From Pseudomonas sp. LBUM920 (GTDB lineage Bacteria; Pseudomonadota; Gammaproteobacteria; Pseudomonadales; Pseudomonadaceae): a DNA stretch of 64,000 nt. The stretch is from positions 124,001-188,000 of the forward strand of contig NZ_CP027762.1 in the NCBI RefSeq assembly GCF_003852315.1. Reading direction: 5' to 3'. Below are positions 17,257-29,800 of this stretch, piece after piece. A program made the translations under genes and the position numbers. The notes under the pieces are model-generated. The model made no database searches, was not told where the DNA came from, and saw nothing but the letters and a program-made list of their open reading frames with translations. Within the stretch, counting starts at the first letter, position 1. Every line of letters begins with the position of its first letter.

Positions 17257-17343
17257 TGTGGGAGCTGGCTTGCCTGCAATAGCATCACTTCGGTCCGCCT
17301 GATACACCGAGGTGCCTGCATCGCGGGCAAGCCAGCTCCCACA
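17257..17343. repeat. REPIN (paired REP sequences)
   Basis: Two inverted arms (TGTGGGAGCTGGCTTGCCTG and GGGCAAGCCAGCTCCCACA) flank a spacer of about 45 bases downstream of lapD. The arms are the common P. fluorescens REP core. It lies between convergent genes and probably folds in both transcripts. Confidence 0.85.
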
Positions 17344-17382
17344 AAAGCCTGCCCCGATTTAGATTCGGTGTGCCTAACTAAA

Positions 17383-17721
17383 TCAGATCAAACCAGTCTC
17401 TTCATCATTGATCAGGTGGCTCAACCCGCCCAACGCTTCCCGCGCGTGGGTACGGTCCATCAGCTTGGCCTGCGCCGCCGGCGGCAGGTCTGTCACGCTG
17501 ATCACGCCCTTGCGCGTCAGCACCTGAATCAAGTCGTCCAGCACCCGAATCATCTCCAGGTCGCTTTGCTTGAGCTGCGCCAGGCTGGTTTCTACCACTT
17601 CGTTGGCGTACCAGGCCTGAATCTCATGGTGATCGGCCGGCAGGGTTTCAGTTGATTCGGCAAAGGCGGCGGCCTCCACGCGACTCAGTGCACCCTGTGC
17701 ATCACGTTGCACGTAAAACAT
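17383..17721 (-). CDS. Small conserved protein, tryptophan synthase beta-like annotation
   Basis: This 112-residue protein sits between lapD and lapA, where P. fluorescens genomes carry a small gene often labelled tryptophan synthase subunit beta-like. It has no PLP-enzyme features; the name is a legacy. It starts MFYVQRDAQG and has the sequences WYANEVVETSLAQLKQSDLE and IRVLDDLIQVLTRKGVI, suggesting a helical cytoplasmic protein without signal or membrane segments. The start ATG at 17721 follows GAGGG. Its function is unknown, although its constant position in the lap locus makes a link to Lap worth considering. Confidence 0.8.
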   Translation of the reverse strand: MFYVQRDAQGALSRVEAAAFAESTETLPADHHEIQAWYANEVVETSLAQLKQSDLEMIRVLDDLIQVLTRKGVISVTDLPPAAQAKLMDRTHAREALGGLSHLINDEETGLI

Positions 17722-17830
17722 AAGAAACCCTCGAAAATGAGCCACACGCGTTCACCAGCATAGGTCAATGGTGTGTTTATGAGCGCGAGTATGCGATGCA
17801 ACCGCCCGTGAGGGCCAGCGACGCATCAGC

Positions 17831-17861
17831 CAAATAAATCGGCCGCCCGAGTGGGCGGCCG
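17831..17861 (-). terminator. Terminator of lapA
   Basis: A perfect 9-bp GC stem (CGGCCGCCC / GGGCGGCCG, 4-nt loop) lies 13 bases past the lapA stop codon. On the minus strand it is followed by the T-rich ATTTATTTGG. Confidence 0.75.
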
Positions 17862-17873
17862 GTTCATCGCGTC

Positions 17874-20800
17874 TTAGGCGGTGTGATCGATCTTGATGGT
17901 CGGGTCGGCACCACTGATCAGCGAGTTGATGCTGGTGTGAGACCAATCGTTGCCTTCCAGCTTGATCGTCACATCGGCATTGGCCACGCCGCCCGCTGCG
18001 TTGAGCTTGCCTTCACTGCTGATTTGCAGGGTCGACACGCCGTCTACCGTGGTGATCTTGAGGTAGTTGTCGATGGTGCTGTCCGTCTCACCCTTCAACA
18101 GATCCTTGAGATCGATCCGGTCACCTTCCGAGGCTTTAAAGTCCTTGATCACATCGTTGCCCAGGTCACCCGCTTTCCACACGAAGGTGTCGGCACCCGA
18201 ACCACCGATCAGGATGTCGTTGCCCGGACCACCGATCAAGGTGTCGTCACCGGTGCCGCCCAGCAAGATGTCATTGCCTTTGCCGCCGTCCAGGTAGTCA
18301 TTGCCGCCCTGGCCGAACAGGATGTCATCACCCGCGCCGCCCAGCAGCGTGTCGTTGCCGTCCTTGGCGCCGGACACATCGAAGTCCGCGTAATGCTCGG
18401 TGACGTACTGGTGCACGTTCGAGGTGGTCACTGCCGTGACCGCCACGCCGGTCTTCTGTGCAACAAAGGCCTGCAGTGCGTTGTAACCCTCACCGGTAAT
18501 ACCGCTGAAGCTCACCAGGTCGCCGAAGATGATGTCGTTGCCGTCGCCACCGCTGATGGTGTCGTTACCCGGCAGCGTTGCTTCGGTGTGGCCGAGAATT
18601 GCGTTGGCCAGGTCTTTCGGGTCGATGTTGCTTTGCGGCTTGCCATCGCTGTCGTAAGGCTTCAGGTCGCTGAGGGTGACGTCGCTGTTGATGCCGATGG
18701 CTTCCACTTGCGACAACCCGCCCAGCAAGGCAAAGGCGCTTTTGGCGTTGCTCAGCGTCGCCGAGTCGGTGCTGCTGCCGGTACCGCTCAGGTTGGACAG
18801 CTCGTAGGTGCCGTCACCCTGGGCGTGCAGGGTGCCCAGGTTGTTAACCACCCAGCGCGAGCCATTCCAGGTTTGCAACTGGGCCGCACCCGAGGAGTCG
18901 ACGCTGAAGTAGTGGGTGTTATCCAGGTATTTGCTGAACGTCGTGCCCAGTGTGTAGTTGGACGTGGTCACCAAGTCGTCGAGCTTCACGTTGTAAATCG
19001 TCGGGTTGGTCTGCTCGCCGCTCTGGTAATAGGTCGGCTTGCCGTCGGTGATGAAGTAGGTCAAGTTGGTGGCACCGCTGTTGCCGGTAGCCAGGCCGCT
19101 CTGGAAGAAGTTGGCCGTGGTCTTGAACACGTCTTCATAGTTGGTACCGCCACCCGACGCCATCGAGTCCAGCACTGCCTTGAGCAAGGTCAGGGCGTTT
19201 GGATCGTTGAGGTTGATGGCGACCGACTTGTTCACCTGGGTATCGAAATCCGCCAGGAAAATATTCACAGTCCCCGACGTGTTGGCGCCCAGGCTGTCTT
19301 TGAGCGAGCTGAACACCGAGGTCAACGAAGCCTTTGCCGCGTTGATCGACGCGGTGCTCATGCTGCCGGAACTGTCCACCATAAACGCGATGTTGTAGTT
19401 CTTGCCCTGCACCACGTTCAGGCCGCCGATATCGGCCACGACGATGTCGTTGCCATCGGTGCCGGTAATCGCGTCACTGCCCGAGGTGCCCGTGATCGCG
19501 CTGTAGGTGGCCGGGTACACCGTCACCGGCAATTGCGCGGTGGTGATGGCCGAACCGCCGAGGCTTTCGGTGGACGTCGAGGTGACGGTCAGGTTGAACT
19601 GGCCGCTGTAGTAGGTCGGCGGCTTGATGGTCAGGGTGCTCAGGTCCCAGCCGGTGACGTTGACTTCGCCCACGGTTTTGGTCGCGGTGAAGGTGTGCCC
19701 GGACGCGTCGGTTAGCACCGAGCCTGCCGGTACGCCACTGATCTTCACGCTCAGGGTTTCCGAGCCGTCGGTATCGGTCAGCGCGGTGGTGACTTTGGAC
19801 AGCTTCACGGTGCCGTTTTCCTGGCCTTCGTTGAGCTTGTAGCCCACGTAGTAACCGTCACCGTTGCTGCCATGCAGGTCGGACACGGTCACGCCGGCGT
19901 TGGTCAGGTCAGTGATGCCGGTGTACAACGCCGCGCCGCTGGTGCTCAGGTCTGTGGCCGCTGCGCCGTTGATCGACAGGTTGACGTCATAGCTGCCCGG
20001 GCCGGACTGGTTGGCGTGGTAAATCTCGATGCTGTAGTAGCCGCTGACGGTCGGGGTGATCGAGCCGCTGAACTTGCCACTGTTGGTGCCCCATTGCGCG
20101 CTGGCCACGTCTTTGCCGCCGACGTTGATCACCAGGCTGTCATCGCCGGTGCCGCTGAAGGTGTAGGACTTGCCGGCTTCCATGTACATGAGGCCGGAGA
20201 TCTTCGAGCCTGCACCCGCCGCCACGTTGGCGGTGGATTCGACGTTGGTCACAATCCCGCTGCTGTTGGGCGTGCCGGCGTTATCAATGGCGTTTTTCAG
20301 GTCGGCCGGGGCCGCGCCGTTACCGTTGGTGCCGATGCCGGCGATGCTGTTCCAGCTTTGTTTGAGCAAGCCCACCGAATTGACGTTGTTGTCAGCCACA
20401 TTCAGGGTCGGTGCGTCGGCGACCGGTGTGATATCGACTTTCACCGTGGCGCTGGTGCCCAGGTCCTTGCCGTCGGTAGGCTGGAACTTGAACTGCGCGT
20501 AATCGGCCTGCTTGTTGCCAATACCGGTGCCGCCATAACCGTCGGTGCCGGACTCGTTGGCGTTGGGCATAAAGCGCAACTGGCCGCCGTCGATCTGCGC
20601 CTTGGTGAAGGTCTGGCCGGCGGTCACGTTGGTCCAGGTGGCGCCATCTGCCGCCAGGTATTGCAGCTTGCCGGCCACCGGCAGGTCGGTGATCTTCACG
20701 CCAAGGCTGGCTTGTGGCGAGTCCACATCGGTCACGCCGAAGTTGGCCCAGGTCAGCGCCAGCGGCGTGTCTTCGGTGCCGGTCACGGCGCTGCCGGTTG

Positions 20801-23800
20801 CCACTGGCGCATCGTTGACCGCCACTACGTTGACCGTGGCGGTAGCGACGTTGGAGTAATTGCCGCCATCGGTCACGGTCACGGTGATGGTCCGCGGCGT
20901 GGTGCTCGGGTCGTGGCTGTTGTTGGTGAACGTGATGTTCTTGATCTGCTGCATGTAGTCAGCCAGCGACGCCGTACCGGTCAGGGTCAGCGTGATCTTG
21001 CCGGTGGCAGGGTCTGTGGTCGGGGTCACAGTGATGCCGGTAACGCCTGTGTAGTTCAGCGAATCGCCCTGCTGAGTGTTGGTCAAGACCACCGTGGCGC
21101 CGGTCAGTTGAGTACTGTCCGGATCGGTAATCTTGATGTCAGTGTCAGCAATCGACACGCCCGTGCCGCCTTCGGTGAACGAGGTCTTGTAGTCGGCACC
21201 GGTGGCGCCGCTGGAGTTGTTGGCATCCAGGTCGATGACCGGCGGCGCGTCGTTGTCGATGATGTTGGTGCTGACGCTGCCATTGCCGACCACCAGGTTT
21301 TCGAAGTTGCCGCCGGTGGTTTTATCGATGGTGATGACGATCGTTTCTGTCGGCTCGGTGATCTTGTCGTCGATCGTGCCGATGGTGAACGGCACGCTGC
21401 TGGCGCCAGCCGGGATCTTCACGGTGTACACGCCAGTGAAATCCGAGCCATCGGTGGCGGTGCCGCTGTACTTGAGCGTCACGGTCACATCGGTTTGCGC
21501 CGGGTTGCTCAGGGTCAGGGTGTAGTTCGCCGTGCCGCCTTCAGTCACCGACGCGTCGCCGGTAATGCTGATGGTGGTGTTGTTGATCACATCCGTCACC
21601 TTGGTGGTCACGGTGCTGCCGTCGACGATCAGATGCTCGTACTTGTCGCCGCCGCTGACCACGCCGGTGATCTTGGCAGTCACGTCGTTGGCGCCGACGT
21701 ACGCATCGTTAGGCGCAGTGGTGGTCGCGGTGTTGCTGGACTGGCCGTTGCCGATGGTAATGGTCGAGCCGTTATTCAACTTCACCACCAGGTCGGAGCC
21801 GACGTTGGTTACGGCATTGCCGTTCTTGTCGACCAGGGACGCGGTGTAAGTGATCAGGCCGCCTTCGCTGACCGAGCCGTTGGCTTTGAGCGACACGGTG
21901 ACGTCATCGATGGTGTCGTTGACGACGGTGGTTGCGCCGCCCGGGGTGATGGTGACGCCCTCGAAATTACCGCCGGTAGTGCCGGTGATCTTCACGGTCT
22001 GGGTGCTTTTGTCGATGAACACGTCATCGCCTGGCGCATTGACGGTCACCTGACCGACCAGGGAATCCTTGGCGATCTTGATCGTGGCGCCGTTATCCAG
22101 GGTGACCACCATGTCGCTGCCAGCCTTGTTGCTCAAGGTGGCGGTGTAGGTGATGGTGCCGCCTTCGTTGACCGCACTTGGCGCGCTCAGGGTGACGGTC
22201 GTCAGGTCGGTGGTGCCCGGTGTGTCGTATACGGTGGTGCTCACCGGATCCTTGACCGGCACCAGGTTCTCGAACTGCTCCCCACCGGTTACGCCCTTGA
22301 TGGCCGCAGTCACCGTCTGGTTGCCGGCGTACACATCGTTAGGCGCGACAACGGTGGCAGTGCTGGAACTCTGGCCGTCGGCAATGCTGATGGTCTTGCC
22401 GTTATCCAGCTCGACCACCACAGTCTTGCCGACGTTATTGACGGTATGACCGTCTTTGTCGACCAGGGTGGCGGTGTAGACGATGTTGCCTTTCTCGCCG
22501 ACGCTGCCGGTGGCGGTCAGGAGGATTCTCACCGTATCAATGGTGTCGTTGACCACGGTGGTGGCGCCGCCCGGCGTCACGCTGAGGTTTTCGAAATTGC
22601 CGCCGGTAGTGCCGGCGATCTTGACGGTCTGGGTGCTCTTGTCGATGAACACGTCATCGCCTGGCGCATTGACGGTCACCTGGCCCACCAAGGAATCCTT
22701 GGCAATCTTGATCGTCGAGCCGTTATCCAGGGTGATCACCATGTCGCTGCCAGCCTTGTTGCTCAAGGTGGCGGTGTAGGTGATGGTGCCGCCTTCGTTG
22801 ACCGCACTTGGCGCACTCAGGGTCACGGTGGTGGTGTCGATCGAGTCGGTGATGCTCGTCACTGCAGCGGCCGGATTCGCCGCCAGGTTCTCAAAATTAC
22901 CGCCGGTTGCCTTGGTGATCGTCGTGCTGACAGTCGACGCGTTGTTGTAAACGTCGTTCGGCGGCGTTTGGAACACGACCGTGCCCGAAGACTTGCCGGC
23001 TTCGATGTTGATCGTCTGGCCGTTGCTCAGCGTGACCGCCACAGCGGTTTGCGCCGGGTTGGTCAGCGTGGCGGTGTAAATAATGGTGCCGCCTTCAACG
23101 ACCGAAGGGGTCGCCGTCAGGGTGACAGTGGTGGTGTCGATCGAGTCGGTAATCGTAGTGGTCGCTGGCGCTGGGTTGGTTGCCAGGTTTTCGAAGTTAC
23201 CGCCGGTAGCGTTGGTGATCGTCGTGTTGACGGTCGAGCCGTTGTTATAGACGTCGTTGGCGGGGGTGTGGAACACCACCGAGCCCGAGGACTTGCCGGC
23301 TTCGATGTTGATCGTCTGGCCGTTGCTCAGCGTCACGGTTACCGCGGTTTGCGCCGGGTTAGTCAGCGTAGCGGTGTAAGTAATGTTGCCGCCTTCAACG
23401 ACCGAAGGATCCGCCGTCAGGGTGACGGTAGTGGTGTCGATCGAGTCGGTGATCGTAGTGGTTGCTGGCGCTGGGTTGGTTGCCAGGTTTTCGAAGTTAC
23501 CGCCAGTGGCGTTGGTGATCGTCGTGTTGACGGTCGAACCATTGTTGTAAACGTCGTTGGCTGGGGTATGGAACACGACCGAGCCTGAGGACTTGCCGGC
23601 TTCGATGTTGATCGTCTGGCCGTTGCTCAGCGTGACCGCCACAGCGGTTTGCGCTGGGTTGGTCAGCGTAGCGGTGTAAATAATGTTGCCGCCTTCAACG
23701 ACTGAAGGGGTTGCCGTCAGAGTGACGGTAGTGGTGTCGATCGAGTCGGTGATCGTGGTGGTTGCTGGCGTAGGGTTGGTTGCCAGGTTCTCGAAGTTGC

Positions 23801-26800
23801 CACCGGTAGCGTTGGTGATCGTCGTGTTGACGGTCGAGCCGTTGTTGTAGACGTCGTTGGCCGGAGTATGGAACACGACCGAGCCCGAGGACTTGCCGGC
23901 TTCGATGTTGATCGTCTGGCCGTTGCTCAGCGTCACGGTTACTGCGGTTTGCGCTGGATTGGTCAGCGTGGCGGTGTAAGTGATATTGCCGCCTTCAACG
24001 ACCGATGGATCCGCCGTCAGGGTAACGGTAGTGGTGTCGATCGAGTCGGTGATCGTGGTGGTTGCTGGCGCTGGGTTGGTTGCGAGGTTTTCGAAGTTAC
24101 CGCCAGTGGCGTTGGTGATCGTCGTATTGACGGTCGAACCGTTGTTATAGACGTCGTTGGCCGGGGTGTGGAACACGACCGAGCCCGAGGACTTGCCGAC
24201 TTCGATGTTGATCGTCTGGCCGTTGCTCAGCGTCACGGTTACTGCGGTTTGCGCTGGGTTGGTCAACGTCGCGGTATAGGTGATGTTGCCACCTTCAACG
24301 ACCGATGGGTCCGCCGTCAGGGTGACGGTTGTGGTATCGATCGAGTCGGTGATGGTGGTCACCGCTGGAGCTGGGTTGGTTGCCAGGTTTTCGAAGTTAC
24401 CACCGGTGGCGCTGGTGATCGTCGTGTTGACGGTCGAACCGTTGTTGTAGACGTCGTTGGCCGGCGTTTCGAAAACTACAGTTCCGCTGGACTTGCCCGC
24501 TTCGATATTGATCGTCTGGCCGTTGCTCAGCGTGACCGTCACAGCAGTTTGTGCTGGATTGGTCAGCGTAGCGGTGTAAGTGATATTGCCGCCTTCAACG
24601 ACTGACGGGTCCGCCGTCAACGTGACGGTAGTGGTGTCGATCGAGTCGGTGATGGTGGTCACCGCTGGAGCTGGGTTGGTCGCCAGGTTCTCGAAGTTGC
24701 CGCCAGTGGCGTTGGTGATTGTCGTGTTGACGGTCGAACCGTTGTTGTAGACGTCGTTGGCCGGCGTTTCGAAAACTACAGTTCCGCTGGACTTGCCCGC
24801 TTCGATGTTGATCGTCTGGCCGTTGCTCAAGGTAACCGTCACAGCCGTTTGCGCTGGATTAGTCAGCGTAGCGGTGTAAGTGATGTTTCCGCCTTCAACG
24901 ACCGATGGATCTGCCGTCAGGGTGACGGTAGTGGTGTCGATCGAATCAGTGATGGTAGTGGTCGCTGGCGTAGGGTTGGTCGCCAGATTCTCGAAGTTAC
25001 CGCCAGTGGCGTTGGTGATCGTCGTATTGACGGTCGAGCCGTTGTTATAGACGTCGTTGGCCGGGGTGTGGAACACGACCGAGCCCGAGGACTTGCCGAC
25101 TTCGATGTTGATCGTCTGGCCGTTGCTCAGCGTCACGGTTACTGCGGTTTGCGCTGGGTTGGTCAACGTCGCGGTATAGGTGATATTGCCGCCTTCAACG
25201 ACTGACGGGTCCGCCGTCAACGTGACGGTAGTGGTGTCGATCGAATCAGTGATGGTAGTGGTCGCTGGCGTAGGGTTGGTCGCCAGATTCTCGAAGTTAC
25301 CGCCAGTGGCGTTGGTGATCGTCGTATTGACGGTCGAACCGTTGTTATAGACGTCGTTGGCTGGGGTTTCGAAAACCACCGAGCCCGCAGATTTACCCGC
25401 TTCGATGACGATGGTCTGGCCATTCGAAAGCGTCACAGTCACCGCAGTTTGCGCCGGGTTAGTCAGCGTAGCGGTGTAAGTGATGTTGCCGCCTTCAACG
25501 ACCGATGGGTCCGCCGTCAGGGTGACGGTGGTGGTGTCGATCGAGTCGGTGATGGTGGTCACCGCTGGAGCTGGGTTGGTCGCCAGGTTTTCGAAGTTAC
25601 CGCCGGTGGCGTTGGTGATTGTCGTGTTGACGGTCGAACCGTTGTTATAGACGTCGTTAGCTGGGGTTTCGAAAACCACCGAGCCCGCAGATTTACCCGC
25701 TTCGATAACGATGGTCTGGCCATTGCTCAGCGTCACGGTGACCGGAGTTTGCGCCGGGTTGGTCAACGTGGCGGTGTAAGTAATGTTGCCGCCTTCAACG
25801 ACCGATGGATCCGCCGTCAGGGTGACGGTAGTGGTATCGATCGAGTCGGTGATGGTAGTGGTTGCTGGCGCTGGGTTGGTTGCCAGGTTTTCGAAGTTAC
25901 CGCCAGTGGCGTTGGTGATCGTCGTGTTGACGGTCGAGCCGTTGTTGTAAACGTCGTTAGCTGGAGTTTCGAAAACTACAGTTCCGCTGGACTTGCCCGC
26001 TTCGATAACGATGGTCTGACCGTTGCTCAAAGTGACGGTCACGGCGGTTTGCGCCGGATTGGTCAGCGTCGCGGTGTAGGTGATGTTGCCGCCTTCAACG
26101 ACCGATGGATCCGCCGTCAGAGTGACAGTGGTGGTATCGATAGAGTCGGTGATGGTGGTGGTCGCTGGCGTAGGGTTGGTTGCCAGGTTTTCGAAATTAC
26201 CGCCGGTAGCGTTGGTGATCGTCGTATTGACGGTCGAACCGTTGTTATAGACGTCGTTGGCTGGGGTTTCGAAAACCACCGAGCCCGCAGATTTACCCGC
26301 TTCGATGACGATGGTCTGGCCATTCGAAAGCGTCACAGTCACCGCAGTTTGCGCCGGGTTAGTCAGCGTAGCGGTGTAAGTGATGTTGCCGCCTTCAACG
26401 ACCGATGGGTCCGCCGTCAGGGTGACGGTGGTGGTGTCGATCGAGTCGGTGATGGTGGTCACCGCTGGAGCTGGGTTGGTCGCCAGGTTTTCGAAGTTAC
26501 CGCCGGTGGCGTTGGTGATTGTCGTGTTGACGGTCGAACCGTTGTTATAGACGTCGTTAGCTGGGGTTTCGAAAACCACCGAGCCCGCAGATTTACCCGC
26601 TTCGATAACGATGGTCTGGCCATTGCTCAGCGTCACGGTGACCGGAGTTTGCGCCGGGTTGGTCAACGTGGCGGTGTAAGTAATGTTGCCGCCTTCAACG
26701 ACCGATGGATCCGCCGTCAGGGTGACGGTAGTGGTATCGATCGAGTCGGTGATGGTAGTGGTTGCTGGCGCTGGGTTGGTTGCCAGGTTCTCAAAGTTAC

Positions 26801-29800
26801 CGCCAGTTGCACCGGTAATAGTGGTGCTGACAGTCGAACCATTGTTGTAAACGTCGTTAGCTGGAGTTTCGAAAACTACAGTTCCGCTGGACTTGCCCGC
26901 TTCGATGTTGATCGTCTGACCGTTGCTCAGCGTGACCGTCACAGCGGTTTGCGCTGGGTTGGTCAGCGTCGCGGTATAGGTGATGTTGCCGCCTTCAACG
27001 ACCGATGGGTCCGCCGTCAGGGTGACGGTGGTGGTGTCGATCGAGTCGGTGATCGTAGTGGTGGCTGGCGCTGGGTTGGTTGCGAGGTTCTCGAAATTAC
27101 CGCCAGTGGCGTTGGTGATCGTCGTATTGACAGTCGAACCATTGTTGTAAACGTCGTTAGCCGGGGTTTCGAAAACCACACTTCCGCTGGACTTGCCCGC
27201 TTCGATATTGATCGTCTGGCCGTTGCTCAGCGTGACCGTCACAGCAGTTTGTGCTGGATTGGTCAGCGTGGCGGTGTAAGTGATATTGCCGCCTTCAACG
27301 ACCGATGGGTCCGCCGTCAGAGTGACGGTGGTGGTGTCGATCGAATCAGTGATCGTGGTGACGGCTGGGGCAGTACCTGGAACCAAGTTCTCAAAGTTAC
27401 CGCCAGTTGCACTGGTAATAGTGGTGCTGACGGTCGAACCATTGTTGTAAACGTCGTTAGCTGGCGTTTCAAACACCACCGAGCCTGCAGATTTACCCGC
27501 TTCGATAACGATGGTCTGGCCATTGCTCAGCGTCACGGTGACCGGAGTTTGCGCCGGGTTAGTCAGCGTAGCGGTGTAAGTGATGTTGCCGCCTTCAACG
27601 ACCGATGGGTCCGCCGTCAGGGTGACGGTTGTGGTATCGATAGAGTCGGTGATGGTGGTGGTCGCTGGCGTAGGGTTGGTCGCCAGACTCTCGAAGTTCC
27701 CACCGGTGGCGTTGGTGATCGTCGTGTTGACGGTCGAACCGTTGTTGTAGACGTCGTTGGCCGGAGTTTCAAACACCACCGAGCCCGCGGATTTACCCGC
27801 TTCGATAACGATGGTCTGGCCATTGCTCAACGTCACGGTAACCGCAGTCTGCGCCGGGTTGGTCAACGTTGCGGTGTAAGTGATGTTTCCGCCTTCAACG
27901 ACCGATGGGTCCGCCGTCAGGGTGACGGTAGTGGTATCGATCGAGTCGGTGATGGTAGTGGTCGCTGGCGCTGGGTTGGTCGCCAGATTCTCGAAGTTAC
28001 CACCGGTGGCGTTGGTGATCGTCGTGTTAACGGTCGAACCGTTGTTGTAGACGTCGTTGGCCGGAGTTTCGAAAACTACAGTTCCGCTGGACTTGCCCGC
28101 TTCGATATTGATCGTCTGACCGTTGCTCAAGGTAACCGTCACAGCAGTTTTCGCTGGATTGGTCAACGTCGCGGTGTAAGTGATGTTGCCGCCTTCAACG
28201 ACCGATGGGTCCGCCGTCAGGGTGACGGTGGTGGTGTCGATCGAGTCGGTGATGGTGGTCACCGCTGGAGCTGGGTTGGTCGCCAGGTTTTCGAAGTTAC
28301 CGCCGGTGGCGTTGGTGATTGTCGTGTTGACGGTCGAACCGTTGTTGTAGACGTCGTTGGCCGGGGTTTCGAAAACCACCGAGCCCGCAGATTTACCCGC
28401 TTCGATGACGATGGTCTGGCCATTCGAAAGCGTCACAGTCACCGCAGTTTGCGCCGGGTTAGTCAGCGTAGCGGTGTAAGTAATGTTGCCGCCTTCAACG
28501 ACCGATGGATCCGCTGTCAGAGTGACAGTGGTGGTATCGATCGAGTCGGTGATCGTGGTGGTGGCTGGCGCTGGGTTGGTCGCCAGGTTTTCGAAATTAC
28601 CGCCGGTAGCGTTGGTGATCGTCGTGTTGACGGTCGAACCGTTGTTGTAGACATCGTTGGCTGGAGTTTCGAAAACTACAGTTCCGCTGGATTTTCCAGC
28701 TTCGATGTTGATCGTCTGGCCGTTGCTCAGCGTGACCGTCACAGCGGTTTGCGCCGGATTGGTCAGCGTCGCGGTGTAGGTGATGTTGCCGCCTTCAACG
28801 ACCGATGGATCTGCCGTCAGAGTGACGGTGGTGGTGTCGATCGAATCAGTGATCGTGGTGACGGCTGGGGCAGTACCTGGAACCAAGTTCTCAAAGTTAC
28901 CGCCAGTTGCACTGGCAATAGTTGTGCTGACAGTCGAACCATTGTTGTAAACGTCGTTAGCCGGCGTTTCAAACACCACCGAGCCTGCAGATTTACCCGC
29001 TTCGATAACGATGGTCTGGCCATTGCTCAGCGTCACGGTGACCGGAGTTTGCGCCGGGTTAGTCAGCGTAGCGGTGTAAGTGATGTTGCCGCCTTCAACG
29101 ACCGATGGGTCCGCCGTCAGGGTGACGGTTGTGGTATCGATCGAGTCGGTGATGGTGGTGGTCGCTGGCGTAGGGTTGGTTGCCAGGTTCTCGAAGTTGC
29201 CACCGGTAGCGTTGGTGATCGTCGTGTTGACGGTCGAGCCGTTGTTGTAGACGTCGTTGGCCGGAGTATGGAACACGACCGAGCCCGAGGACTTGCCGGC
29301 TTCGATGTTGATCGTCTGGCCGTTGCTCAGCGTCACGGTTACTGCGGTTTGCGCTGGATTGGTCAGCGTGGCGGTGTAAGTGATATTGCCGCCTTCAACG
29401 ACCGATGGATCCGCCGTCAGGGTAACGGTAGTGGTGTCGATCGAGTCGGTGATCGTGGTGGTTGCTGGCGCTGGGTTGGTTGCGAGGTTTTCGAAGTTAC
29501 CGCCAGTGGCGTTGGTGATCGTCGTATTGACGGTCGAACCGTTGTTATAGACGTCGTTGGCCGGGGTGTGGAACACGACCGAGCCCGAGGACTTGCCGAC
29601 TTCGATGTTGATCGTCTGGCCGTTGCTCAGCGTCACGGTTACTGCGGTTTGCGCTGGGTTGGTCAACGTCGCGGTATAGGTGATGTTGCCACCTTCAACG
29701 ACCGATGGGTCCGCCGTCAGGGTGACGGTTGTGGTATCGATCGAGTCGGTGATGGTGGTCACCGCTGGAGCTGGGTTGGTTGCCAGGTTTTCGAAGTTAC

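Noticed and set aside
17383..17721. Tryptophan synthase function for the small gene beside lapA
   Set aside because: At 112 residues, without any PLP-binding motif, it cannot be a tryptophan synthase subunit; only the inherited name suggests it.
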